Positions 1-6,563 are shown, counted from the first letter of the stretch. The stretch: 6,829 nt of DNA from an uncultured Clostridia bacterium (GCA_905210525.1 CAJLXE010000081.1:1-6829); one strand, 5' to 3'. Numbers and translations are program-made. The notes: generated by a model from the sequence alone, not told the origin.

Positions 1-40
1 TTCCGAAAAAACGGCAGGACAAAAAATAAAAGAGGTATTT

Positions 41-68
41 TTGTCGGGATTTCCTGCTATAATATAAT
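41..68 (+). promoter_or_regulatory. Putative sigma-A promoter with extended -10, upstream of the acetyltransferase
   Basis: Two overlapping TATAAT hexamers are visible, at 58-63 and 63-68. The first is preceded by TG at 55-56, giving an extended -10 (TGcTATAAT). The second lies 16 bases after a partial -35, TTGTCG at 41-46. Transcription would start near 70-75, leaving a leader of about 40 bases before the ATG at 113. An inverted repeat (GACAAAAA at 18-25, TTTTTGTC at 38-45) overlaps the -35 and could be an operator, but its arms are A/T-rich and this is only a suggestion. Confidence 0.6.
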
Positions 69-112
69 GAAGAAAAACGAAAACCTAAGTTTGCTTGAGG
101 AGAGTAAGGAAC

Positions 113-559
113 ATGAAAATATATGAAGTTCGGGCAAGAACATCACGGCTGTCGGAGGAACTTTTGAATATTTGGGAATGTTCCGTACGCGCAACGCATA
201 TGTTTCTTTCCGATGCCGAAGTAAACAGAATTAAGGAATATGTTCCGCAGGCACTTGGCAAAGTTGAGCACCTGATAATTGCCGAACGCGAAAACGGCAC
301 GCCCGTTGCTTTTATGGGAACCGAGAACAGCCGTCTCGAAATGCTTTTTTTATCTCCTTTGGAAAGAGGCAAGGGATTGGGAAAACAGCTTTTGCGGTAC
401 GGCATGGCGAATTACGGAATACGGGAAGTTACGGTCAACGAACAGAATCCGCAGGCAGTCGGATTTTATGAACACATGGGTTTCAGGACATATAAAAGAA
501 CGGATTGCGATGAGGAAGGTAATCCGTATCCGCTTTTGTATATGAAATCGGCGGAATAA
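113..559 (+). CDS. GNAT-family N-acetyltransferase, YjaB-like
   Basis: This encodes a 148-residue single-domain GNAT acetyltransferase, which would transfer an acetyl group from acetyl-CoA to an amine. The acetyl-CoA pyrophosphate-binding motif A is visible as RGKGLG at residues 85-90, directly after the beta-strand LEMLFLSP. Motif B follows as VNEQNPQAVGFYEHMGF (108-124). From memory, E. coli YjaB shares the N-terminal IW..SV.ATH.FLS pattern (20-33 here), the VNEQN.QAVGFY block, and the G.PYPLL ending near the C-terminus. The length is normal for the family. The acceptor substrate cannot be deduced; YjaB-type proteins have been linked to protein lysine acetylation. The start is ATG 113, preceded by AGGAG at 98-102. 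A TTG at 95 in the same frame would place the ribosome binding site inside the gene. The gene is the first of a possible run with the two or three genes that follow. Confidence 0.9.
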   Translation: MKIYEVRARTSRLSEELLNIWECSVRATHMFLSDAEVNRIKEYVPQALGKVEHLIIAERENGTPVAFMGTENSRLEMLFLSPLERGKGLGKQLLRYGMANYGIREVTVNEQNPQAVGFYEHMGFRTYKRTDCDEEGNPYPLLYMKSAE

Positions 560-624
560 ATTCCGATAGGGAAGACTGCTGTTAAAGAATAAAAAATATT
601 TGATTTGATGAAACGGAGCGAAAA

Positions 625-978
625 ATGCAAAGTACGTGGTATATTTTTGTACTGCTGATGTTTATATTCCTTGTATTTTTACCGAGGGAAAGACGAAGAA
701 AATATGTTGCAAAAAGGCATATTATAAAAAACAGAACTATTGACAATAAAGGAAATGAGAGAGAGATTATGAAAGAACTTGCACAACGTTTTATAGGAAA
801 AGATGTATATGTTAAATTGTTGGAAGGCAATGCGGACGGAGTTCTGAAAGAAGTGACAGACAACGGCATTGTGCTTGAAAATAAAAACGGATTGCAGATC
901 GTGAATCCGGATTACATAATAAAAATTCGGGAATATCCGCACAAAAACGGAAAAAGATCCGTAATATGGGGCGAATGA
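625..978 (+). CDS. Small membrane-anchored protein with Lsm-like domain (DUF6897-like)
   Basis: This 117-residue protein has two parts. Residues 5-19 (WYIFVLLMFIFLVFL) form one hydrophobic segment, followed at once by a strongly basic stretch (RERRRKYVAKRH, 21-32). That layout predicts a membrane anchor with the rest of the chain in the cytoplasm. Residues 49-117 look like a small Sm/Lsm-type beta-barrel, with the pattern FIGKDVYVKLLEG, then GVLKEVTDNGIVLENKNG, then IVNPDYIIKIREYP and a basic tail. I recall similar Clostridia proteins annotated DUF6897; no function is established. RNA binding would be only an inference from the fold. The start ATG 625 has CGGAG at 614-618. A second in-frame ATG at 769 (Met49) sits exactly at the domain boundary behind a purine-rich GAGAGAGAGA, so a soluble short form is possible. 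The family name is from memory and unverified. Confidence 0.8.
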   Translation: MQSTWYIFVLLMFIFLVFLPRERRRKYVAKRHIIKNRTIDNKGNEREIMKELAQRFIGKDVYVKLLEGNADGVLKEVTDNGIVLENKNGLQIVNPDYIIKIREYPHKNGKRSVIWGE

Positions 979-1016
979 AAGCCGTATAATGCGCAAGAAA
1001 AAACGATTACGCCCGA

Positions 1017-1139
1017 ATGAGAAAGATTATGGAATACGCGCTTGAAGTAATGAAAACAGGTGAAATCCGCACAACAGGAAAATATTGCGGGTACAGGAAT
1101 GTAAATTATAAATCCTTATTTGAGGAGAAATCCGAATGA
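1017..1139 (+). CDS. Doubtful 40-residue ORF overlapping the Nudix start; possible AraC-type HTH remnant
   Basis: An open frame from ATG 1017 encodes 40 residues and stops at TGA 1137-1139, overlapping the next start in an ATGA arrangement that is typical of translational coupling. The frame is open only from 990, after a TAA at 987-989. No good ribosome binding site precedes ATG 1017. Its C-terminal half (KYCGYRNVNYKSLFEEK) resembles the last helix-turn-helix of AraC-family regulators, where G-[FY]-x4-Y-F-x3-F-K-K is typical, but the aromatic residue after Y is missing and the spacing is one residue short. It may be a decayed end of an AraC-type gene, a leader peptide for the Nudix gene, or chance. 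I do not assign a function. Confidence 0.3.
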   Translation: MRKIMEYALEVMKTGEIRTTGKYCGYRNVNYKSLFEEKSE

Positions 1140-1753
1140 ACGACAAATGGCTTGATTTTGCAATCCGTATTCAGAGCATTGCGCAGGCAGGGCTTCAATA
1201 CGGGAAGGATAAATACGACAGAGAGCGTTATGAAGAATTAAGGAACATTGCCGCAGAAATGATGTCCCTCAAAACCGACATTCCGGTTGACAAAATTTAC
1301 GGATTATTCTGCAACGAAACAGGTTATCAGACGCCTAAGATAGATACAAGAGCGGCGGTATTTATTGACGGCAAAATTCTCCTTGTTCATGAGAATAACG
1401 GCACATGGTCATTGCCGGGCGGATGGTGCGATGCGGATCAATCTGTTGCGTCAAATACCGAGAAAGAAGTCAGGGAGGAAACGGGTTTTACCGTTGAGGC
1501 CGAAAGACTTATTGCCGTTCATGACTGGCGAAAACACAACGTAACAAATTATGCATACGGCGTTGTGAAGTTTTTTGTTTTGTGTGAATATAAAAGCGGA
1601 AAATTCAGGGAAAACATCGAAACAACAGAGATAGGATTATTCGGTAAAGAGGAAATACCCCAAAATCTTGCAACGGAAAAATGCACCCGCAATCAGATAC
1701 TGATGTGCTTTGAGTCGTATGAGAATTCCGATTCAAAAACGCTGTTCGATTGA
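1136..1753 (+). CDS. Nudix hydrolase with Nudix-N2-type N-terminal domain (nucleoside diphosphate pyrophosphatase)
   Basis: This 205-residue cytoplasmic enzyme should cleave a nucleoside diphosphate linked to another moiety, using divalent metal. Residues 1-66 form a helical N-terminal domain (start MNDKWLDFAIRIQSIAQAGL) typical of the Nudix_N_2 type. The catalytic domain follows from about residue 70. The Nudix box runs from G96 to F118: GWCDADQ at its start and KEVREETGF at its end, with metal-binding E111, E114 and E115 present. Two canonical positions differ (E7 of the box is Q, R15 is K). From memory this variant is usual in this subfamily, so it need not mean inactivity. A Bacillus cereus relative with this architecture was described as a CDP-choline pyrophosphatase; others are annotated ADP-ribose pyrophosphatase, and the substrate here is undetermined. 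AGGAG at 1123-1127 lies 8 bases before ATG 1136. Confidence 0.92.
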   Translation: MNDKWLDFAIRIQSIAQAGLQYGKDKYDRERYEELRNIAAEMMSLKTDIPVDKIYGLFCNETGYQTPKIDTRAAVFIDGKILLVHENNGTWSLPGGWCDADQSVASNTEKEVREETGFTVEAERLIAVHDWRKHNVTNYAYGVVKFFVLCEYKSGKFRENIETTEIGLFGKEEIPQNLATEKCTRNQILMCFESYENSDSKTLFD

Positions 1754-1789
1754 CGAGAGGCAAAACAGATACGCATTTTACGGTAAAGT

Positions 1790-1849
1790 ACGGCGTAATT
1801 GCCGTCGCTTGAGAGGGACTGATACTTACTGATTACGGCATTGTTTTTT
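1790..1849 (+). terminator. Possible weak terminator with an alternative hairpin, after the Nudix gene
   Basis: GCCGT at 1801-1805 can pair with ACGGC at 1835-1839, which is followed by a T-rich tract (TTGTTTTTT, 1841-1849), forming a long-loop terminator. The same GCCGT can instead pair with ACGGC at 1790-1794, giving a compact 5-bp stem with a 6-base loop. The two folds exclude each other. The cores are short and the terminator loop is about 30 bases, so this may be a weak terminator or coincidence. Confidence 0.35.
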
Positions 1850-1887
1850 GATATAATTCAGAATTAAACTAACAAGACCACGGAACA

Positions 1888-2035
1888 TATGCCGCAAGAC
1901 ATTCTCGGAAGAAGCTTTTTGTTGTAAGTATTCATATGCTTTGGGGCATAATATATGATATCATCGGTATGCGAACAGCATAAAACAGTAACGGTTTCGG
2001 ATTAAATATTTTTGAAAAGCCATATTATTTTATGC
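1888..2035. repeat. Cluster of TATGC/GCATA half-sites, two arranged as inverted pairs
   Basis: TATGC occurs at 1888-1892, 1935-1939, 1968-1972 and 2031-2035; its complement GCATA occurs at 1946-1950 and 1978-1982. Two inverted pairs result: TATGC-N6-GCATA (1935-1950) and TATGC-N5-GCATA (1968-1982), 33 bases apart. In even base composition about 0.3 such words would be expected in 150 bases. They could be regulator half-sites for the downstream gene or small RNA hairpins. The regulator is unknown. Confidence 0.4.
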
Positions 2036-2068
2036 CGACCGATAAATGTAAATTTGATTTTATTACAG

Positions 2069-2128
2069 CATTAAAATTTTTTTGCAAACACGCGGATTCA
2101 GACTTATTTTTTACAAAAACTTTTAATG
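2069..2128. repeat. Long imperfect AT-rich inverted repeat just upstream of the promoter
   Basis: The left arm at 2069-2088 (CATTAAAA, T-run, GCAAA) matches the complement of the right arm at 2110-2128 (TTTACAAAAACTTTTAATG) apart from two substitutions and one extra base, with a 21-base spacer. It ends 7 bases before the -35 at 2136. It could act as an UP-element-like region, an upstream operator or a weak cruciform. The AT-richness lowers its significance. Confidence 0.45.
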
Positions 2129-2131
2129 TTG

Positions 2132-2157
2132 TATATTGACTTTTTTATGTCAATATA
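2132..2157. promoter_or_regulatory. Perfect 9+9 inverted repeat over the -35 region: candidate operator
   Basis: TATATTGAC at 2132-2140 and GTCAATATA at 2149-2157 are exact reverse complements separated by 8 bases (TTTTTTAT). The left arm contains most of the -35 and the right arm reaches into the first -10, so a bound dimeric repressor would block RNA polymerase. The cognate regulator is not in the window and I do not recognise the motif. Confidence 0.65.
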
Positions 2158-2164
2158 ATATAAT
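2136..2164 (+). promoter_or_regulatory. Near-consensus sigma-A promoter for the solute-binding protein
   Basis: TTGACT (2136-2141) is followed after exactly 17 bases by TATAAT (2159-2164). A second TATAAT overlaps it at 2154-2159. Transcription would start near 2171, giving a leader of about 50 bases to ATG 2220. The match to consensus predicts a strong promoter that would need repression if expression is conditional, which fits the inverted repeat laid over it. Confidence 0.85.
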
Positions 2165-2219
2165 ATATGTGATATATCAGAAGATATATATGAAACAAAA
2201 ATATTTTTTGGAGGAGTTT

Positions 2220-4226
2220 ATGAAAAGGAAAGTATTATCAATTTTGTTGGTAATTGCGGTTGTAGCAGCTTTCTTTGCAGGATGCACGAAATCAACTCCG
2301 GCACCGTCGGTTGATCCGACGCCTACGCCGTCAGATGGAGTGGATAAATCAAGACCTACCTATGAAGGCGGAGTTATTGAATTTAACCTGTTCAATGAGG
2401 GAGACTACATGACGCGTTGGACCGATGCGTCAAAAGAGTGGATGCTCAACAATTACAAGCTTAAGATAAAGAGTCCTATACCGGGTATTGACGGAGATAT
2501 GAATTCGGAGTCCGGCAGAAAGACTTACAACACAGCGGTTGCCAACTTGTTTATTGCAGAAGATACTCGGCCTGACTATATGCCTGCACTGAGAAGCTCA
2601 TCGGTAGGTACGGACGCTTGCTTTAAGGAACTGGGCCGGGATCATCTTGTTGACCTCAATCCTTTCATCGGAGAAGGCGCAATACTCGAAAATTATGTAA
2701 AATGGGTATGGGGCGGCGAAAGCAAGCTCGGTCTCTGGACGGACGCAACCGAATACTGGAATATGGCTAAAGCAGCACTTGAGATTGACGGTGCTCTTTA
2801 TGCACTTCCGAGAAGAGAATGTATGCCTGTACAGAATTATCTCGGATATGCAACGGTATTGCTTGAACAGATCAATGTAAGCGAAGACGAACTGCCTACA
2901 ACATGGCTTGGCTTTGTTGAATTGCTGCAGAAGTTCAAGAGCTATAAGAATAATTCCGTTCCGTTTGTAATGTATGAAGGTAAGCTTTCCAATTTGCTTT
3001 CTTTTGTAGCTTCTACTTACGGACTTGACTTCAATGAGGACTTCAGCTGGACGCAGAAGAACGGCGAACCTCTTTGGACATATTACTGGGATGAATACCT
3101 CCAGATACTCAAGAACGTAAAAGATCTTGCGGCACAGGAGCTCGTAAAGACAGATGCTACGGTAGGCAAGGGTGTTGTTATAAACCACGATTTTGACTAC
3201 AAAAAGGCTTCATATAAGTCATACAAATCACAGTCTGTAACTCAGGCTCAGAACGGAAGTTCTATTGCGGCTTATACAACGTCAACAAACATGGCTATCT
3301 GGTCTTCCGATATGTCGGATCACTCCGGAAAAACAGAGTGGAGAATAAGCGATAGGATGGTTGCTCAGGACGGCAAGAAAGCTTCATTGTACGGAATTTC
3401 ACAGTTTGATGCACAGAGCGGATATGCAAAGGCAGGCGGATATATTGCCATAGGAAGAAGACTCGGAGATGAGTTCTACCTGAGAATTATGGATATGCTT
3501 TCATACTCCATGAGCGATGAAGGTGCAGTTTGCTATTTCTTTGGCAAAGAGGGTACGCCTTTTGTTGACAGCATCTGGGATGAAAAGGCAGGCAACAGAG
3601 TGTATGACGAGAACGGAAAAATAAGAACATGGTGCGATGACCGTCTCGGCTGGGCAGAAAACAAGAGCTTCTGGGTAAATAAGGATAATCATGCCGATGC
3701 GCTTAAGGATTATCCGGAAGATGCGGGTATTCTTGAAAACATGGCAGATAAGTACGGCATTACTGATACGGGCTTCTGGCCGAACGCAAATAACTACAAG
3801 TTCGGAACTATGTTCCAGGCAGACGTAACTGCATGGCCGATGAAACTGACGGCTTATTGGCATCAGGAATCAATGAGCAGAGATGTAACGAACATTGATA
3901 ATCAGCTTGAGCAGGTAAAGAACAACGGTTCTCAGATAGATCAGGGCTTGTACAGAACGCCTTCCGAATACCTCAGCGGCAGTGATGCAGCGTCATACGA
4001 GCAGAAGATATCGAACCTTAAATCAATTGCAAAAGATTTTACGGTAGGATTCCTTAAGGGTGAAAAGACAGAAGCTCACTGGGATTCTTACATTAAATCT
4101 CTTACAGAGGCAGGATATCAGGATGTGTATAACTTCTATAAGACTACGGCATATGGCTTTACATCAACGTATAATCCGGCAGTAGAATCTCAGACAACGA
4201 TAAATAGCCGTAGAGGTTTAAATTAA
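2220..4226 (+). CDS. Lipoprotein extracellular solute-binding protein of a sugar-type ABC transporter (LplA/YtcQ-like)
   Basis: This 668-residue protein is predicted to be exported and lipid-anchored on the outer face of the membrane, where it would bind a sugar or oligosaccharide for an ABC importer. The signal peptide has a basic MKRK, a hydrophobic core and a lipobox FAGC with Cys22. A Pro/Ser/Thr-rich linker follows (about 26-45). Family 1 binding-protein features include GALYALPRR (191-199), the helix around LPTTWLGFVELLQKF, GGYIAIGRR (406-414), and the S.SDEGAVCYFFGKEG block (430-444) typical of the long LplA/YtcQ-type proteins. At 668 residues it is longer than the usual 420-560. ATG 2220 has GGAGG at 2210-2214; upstream in-frame starts would put extra residues before the signal peptide. 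It has its own promoter and terminator and no permease or ATPase beside it. By eye, lysine codons favour AAG more than in neighbouring genes, consistent with high expression. The ligand is unknown. Confidence 0.92.
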   Translation: MKRKVLSILLVIAVVAAFFAGCTKSTPAPSVDPTPTPSDGVDKSRPTYEGGVIEFNLFNEGDYMTRWTDASKEWMLNNYKLKIKSPIPGIDGDMNSESGRKTYNTAVANLFIAEDTRPDYMPALRSSSVGTDACFKELGRDHLVDLNPFIGEGAILENYVKWVWGGESKLGLWTDATEYWNMAKAALEIDGALYALPRRECMPVQNYLGYATVLLEQINVSEDELPTTWLGFVELLQKFKSYKNNSVPFVMYEGKLSNLLSFVASTYGLDFNEDFSWTQKNGEPLWTYYWDEYLQILKNVKDLAAQELVKTDATVGKGVVINHDFDYKKASYKSYKSQSVTQAQNGSSIAAYTTSTNMAIWSSDMSDHSGKTEWRISDRMVAQDGKKASLYGISQFDAQSGYAKAGGYIAIGRRLGDEFYLRIMDMLSYSMSDEGAVCYFFGKEGTPFVDSIWDEKAGNRVYDENGKIRTWCDDRLGWAENKSFWVNKDNHADALKDYPEDAGILENMADKYGITDTGFWPNANNYKFGTMFQADVTAWPMKLTAYWHQESMSRDVTNIDNQLEQVKNNGSQIDQGLYRTPSEYLSGSDAASYEQKISNLKSIAKDFTVGFLKGEKTEAHWDSYIKSLTEAGYQDVYNFYKTTAYGFTSTYNPAVESQTTINSRRGLN

Positions 4227-4237
4227 TATCGATTGTT

Positions 4238-4284
4238 AAAAAGACTGTTTCCGATGATAATATCATCGGCGACAGTCTTTTTTT
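4238..4284 (+). terminator. Strong intrinsic terminator after the solute-binding protein gene
   Basis: The stem is AAAAAGACTGT (4238-4248) and CCGATGAT (4251-4258), paired with ATCATCGG (4262-4269) and ACAGTC plus T-run (4272-4284). The loop is 3 bases and there is a single 2x2 internal mismatch. Seven Ts (4278-4284) follow ACAGTC. The matching A-run on the 5' side means it could also stop transcription from the other direction. It lies 11 bases after the TAA. Confidence 0.95.
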
Positions 4285-4349
4285 GTTTTGGGACGCGCTG
4301 ATGTGTGTGGCGGCGTGAACGAACCGTTTGTGAAAGGGGAGCGGTTTTG

Positions 4350-4378
4350 TTGCTTTTTTTTTATATGTATGCTATAAT
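4350..4378 (+). promoter_or_regulatory. Extended -10 promoter for the flavoprotein gene
   Basis: TATAAT at 4373-4378 is preceded by TG at 4370-4371 (TGcTATAAT, extended -10). A weak -35, TTGCTT at 4350-4355, lies 17 bases upstream. Transcription would begin near 4385, leaving about 48 bases before ATG 4433. The promoter follows the strong terminator, so the flavoprotein starts a separate transcription unit. Confidence 0.75.
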
Positions 4379-4386
4379 TAGACGGT

Positions 4387-4405
4387 GAATTGCAATTTGC
4401 AATTC
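4387..4405. promoter_or_regulatory. Perfect 19-bp palindrome at the transcription start: candidate operator
   Basis: GAATTGCAA (4387-4395) and TTGCAATTC (4397-4405) are exact reverse complements around one central base. The site begins 8 bases after the -10, at about +3 to +21 of the predicted transcript. The one-base centre suits a dimeric DNA-binding protein better than an RNA hairpin. The regulator is unknown. Confidence 0.65.
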
Positions 4406-4432
4406 GATTTATGACGATAAACGGTGATTGCG

Positions 4433-5662
4433 ATGAATAACGAATGCAATGTTATAGTTATAGGCGTGGGGGCCTCCGGCATGATGGCGGCATTGTCGGC
4501 TGAAAAATCTGGAGCAAACGTAGTTATAATAGAAAGAAATGCGTCGGCAGGGAAAAAGCTTGCAGCAACGGGAAACGGCAGGTGTAATTTTACAAATTCC
4601 GATGCAGATAACATGGCAAATTATTATTCTGGGAATAAACAAGCAGCCGGACGTGTGCTCTCGAGACTCCCTGTTGCAAATATACTTGATATGTTTGACG
4701 CTATGGGGATTACGCCCAACATGGAAGACGCGGGGAAATATTTTCCGCTTTCGGGACAGGCTTCTTCTGTTGTCGAAATTCTTGAACGTAATCTTGTGGA
4801 CGCCGGAGTTGACATAATATACGGCACAAAGGTCAACGCTATTGATACGACGGGTAAAAAACTTCGCGTAATTGCCGAAAACGGTGTGTTTGAAGCGGAC
4901 CGCGTTATAATTGCCGCGGGCGGAATGGCGTCTCCGGATTTGGGCTCAGACGGCAGCGCATATGAGCTTGCAAAAAGCATAGGTCATACGGTAACCGGGC
5001 TTATGCCTGTTATTGTGCAACTCAAAACAAAAGACGGTTTTTACAAGAGGCTCAACGGATTGAGGATTAATGCTGAAGTCAGCCTTATTGTGGAAGACCG
5101 TGTTGTTCGGAAAGAGCGGGGAGACGTTATGTTTTATGATTACGGACTTTCCGGCTCTACTGTATTCAGATTGAGCTGTCAGGCAGCCTATGCGCTTGCG
5201 GCAGGTAAAAAGGTATGGATTTCGTTAAATCTGGCGCCCGTGTACACTCAAAAGGCACTGAATGAATATATTACGTCAAGATGTGCAGGTTTCGGCCGTA
5301 CTGCCGAGGAAATGCTTGCAGGGTTTATTCACAAAAAGCTGATTCCTCTTGTTGTTGATGCGAGCGGAACGGATAAGCAGAAAAATACCGATAAATTCTG
5401 TAAACGTGAGATCGACGCGCTTTGCCGTGCGGTTTCGGATATGCGTTTTGTTGTTACAGGTACAAAAGGTTGGGAAAACGCGCAGGCAACGGCAGGAGGT
5501 ATTCCTCTGGATGAGGTTGACATTGATACGCTGAGATCAAAGTTTGATTCGCGTATAGGCTTTTGCGGAGAAATACTTGATGTGGCAGGGGAGTGCGGAG
5601 GTTTCAACCTGACATGGGCATGGGCAAGCGGATTTGTGTGCGGTTCGTGCATAACAAAATGA
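4433..5662 (+). CDS. NAD(P)/FAD-dependent oxidoreductase, HI0933/YhiN/BaiN family
   Basis: This 409-residue cytoplasmic flavoprotein belongs to the HI0933-like family. The N-terminal Rossmann FAD-binding motif GVGASG is at residues 11-16, with the ribose-binding Glu34 at the end of strand 2 (VVIIERN). The family signature GNGRCNFTN (47-55) is intact. The C-terminal FAD-contacting segment is clear: TAGG at 353-356, then GEILDVAGECGGFNL and TWAWASGFVCG near the end. Length is normal. Members include E. coli YhiN and Clostridium scindens BaiN, which was reported to act on bile-acid intermediates; older annotations say aminoacetone oxidase. The family is widespread beyond bile-acid converters and no other bai gene is present, so the substrate is open. 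ATG 4433 is chosen because GGTGAT (4423-4428) fits the 16S 3' end; a GTG at 4424 in frame has no site of its own. Confidence 0.93.
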   Translation: MNNECNVIVIGVGASGMMAALSAEKSGANVVIIERNASAGKKLAATGNGRCNFTNSDADNMANYYSGNKQAAGRVLSRLPVANILDMFDAMGITPNMEDAGKYFPLSGQASSVVEILERNLVDAGVDIIYGTKVNAIDTTGKKLRVIAENGVFEADRVIIAAGGMASPDLGSDGSAYELAKSIGHTVTGLMPVIVQLKTKDGFYKRLNGLRINAEVSLIVEDRVVRKERGDVMFYDYGLSGSTVFRLSCQAAYALAAGKKVWISLNLAPVYTQKALNEYITSRCAGFGRTAEEMLAGFIHKKLIPLVVDASGTDKQKNTDKFCKREIDALCRAVSDMRFVVTGTKGWENAQATAGGIPLDEVDIDTLRSKFDSRIGFCGEILDVAGECGGFNLTWAWASGFVCGSCITK

Positions 5663-5723
5663 ATATTTCGGATTTACGTATAGAATATTAAAAAAGTGAC
5701 AATATTGCAGAGGACATTTATAA

Positions 5724-6563
5724 ATGACAAAATTTATTGACAAACTGGGGAATGATGTTTCGTATCTTAAGAGTAAAAAGCTTTTTATGCTTGATATGGA
5801 CGGAACGCTTTATGAAGAGAACAGACTGTTTGAAGGAACTCTTGATTTTTTAAGACAGGTAAGACAAAACGGCGGAAGGTATGTTTTTATTACTAATAAT
5901 TCTTCCAAATCTGTGGAAGATTACGTAAAAAAACTGTCGGATATGGGAATAGACGCGGAATATGACGATTTTTTTACATCGGCACAGGCGACTGCGGAAT
6001 ATATAAAAAACAATCATGCGGGCAAGAGAGTATTTTGTATGGGTACGCGTTCTTTGGTAAGTGAATTGAAAAAAGACGGAATAGATGTTACAGAGGAAGT
6101 TGATTCTGAGGCGAGCGTTGTGCTTGTGGGATACGATACTGAACTTACGTATGAAAAACTTCGTAGGACATCCGAAATGCTTACGAAGTATGACGTTTGC
6201 TATATCGCAACGAATCCGGACAGAGCTTGTCCCGTAAGCTTCGGATTTGTACCGGATTGTGCTGCAATATGTGAAATGCTGTTCATGGCAACGGGCAAAA
6301 GACCGTTATACATAGGCAAACCCGCACCGGATATGGCTGATTTTGTTATGGAAAAATATTCATGCTCAAAGCAGGATTCGGTAATTGTGGGAGATAGATT
6401 ATATACCGATATAGCAACGGGCGTTAATGCCGGAATAACATCCGTGTGCGTTCTTTCGGGCGAAGCAACAATGGAAGATATCACAAACGGAGACGTTAAA
6501 CCGTCCGTTGTGCTCGACAGTGTAAAGGATATATATAATATTTTGCAAGGGGAGCTTTTGTAA
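5724..6563 (+). CDS. HAD superfamily IIA phosphatase, NagD-like
   Basis: This 279-residue cytoplasmic enzyme should hydrolyse a small phosphorylated metabolite through an aspartyl-phosphate intermediate. HAD motif I is DMDGTLYEE with nucleophile Asp24 and acid/base Asp26. Motif II is ITNNSS (Thr57). Motif III is YIGKP (Lys199). Motif IV is VGDRLYTDI (Asp224, Asp229). The type IIA cap lies between motifs II and III, and ATNPDR (162-167) is also typical of NagD/phosphoglycolate-phosphatase-like proteins. All catalytic residues are present. NagD relatives act on nucleotide, sugar or glycolate phosphates; the substrate here cannot be named. AGAGGA at 5709-5714 is 9 bases before ATG 5724. The 61-base gap after the flavoprotein has no clear promoter or terminator, so cotranscription is likely. 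The last bases of the gene (from 6554) resemble a segment at 6624-6644 in the adjoining repeat region. Confidence 0.93.
   Translation: MTKFIDKLGNDVSYLKSKKLFMLDMDGTLYEENRLFEGTLDFLRQVRQNGGRYVFITNNSSKSVEDYVKKLSDMGIDAEYDDFFTSAQATAEYIKNNHAGKRVFCMGTRSLVSELKKDGIDVTEEVDSEASVVLVGYDTELTYEKLRRTSEMLTKYDVCYIATNPDRACPVSFGFVPDCAAICEMLFMATGKRPLYIGKPAPDMADFVMEKYSCSKQDSVIVGDRLYTDIATGVNAGITSVCVLSGEATMEDITNGDVKPSVVLDSVKDIYNILQGELL

Larger units (their letters stand above)
1754..2131. other. Long non-coding gap upstream of the solute-binding protein
   Basis: No convincing coding frame is visible on either strand here, and no tRNA or recognised riboswitch. The stretch holds the possible terminator at 1790-1849, a cluster of TATGC/GCATA half-sites at 1888-2035, and a long imperfect inverted repeat at 2069-2128, before the promoter at 2136. 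The only short frames, such as ATG 1889 and ATG 1936, encode about 12-15 residues and lack ribosome binding sites. Confidence 0.6.

Noticed and set aside
985..990. TATAAT as a promoter for the Nudix gene
   Set aside because: No -35-like sequence lies 16-18 bases upstream and there is no extended TG.
2136..2219. In-frame upstream starts (TTG 2136, ATG 2190) for the solute-binding protein
   Set aside because: They lie in or just after the promoter and would add residues before a good lipoprotein signal peptide; GGAGG at 2210-2214 fits ATG 2220.
2598..3188. 196-residue antisense frame inside the solute-binding protein gene
   Set aside because: It lacks a ribosome binding site and recognisable domain, and the + strand frame has a clear family identity, so it is a shadow.
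4322..4362. AACCG...CGGTT hairpin before a T-rich run as a second terminator
   Set aside because: The stem is only 5 bases with a 15-base loop, the T-run is 7 bases away, and the strong terminator at 4238-4284 already closes the unit.
4411..4440. Nine-codon ORF (ATG 4411 to TAA 4440) overlapping the flavoprotein start
   Set aside because: There is no ribosome binding site before it and the length is within chance, so a regulatory leader peptide is not supported.
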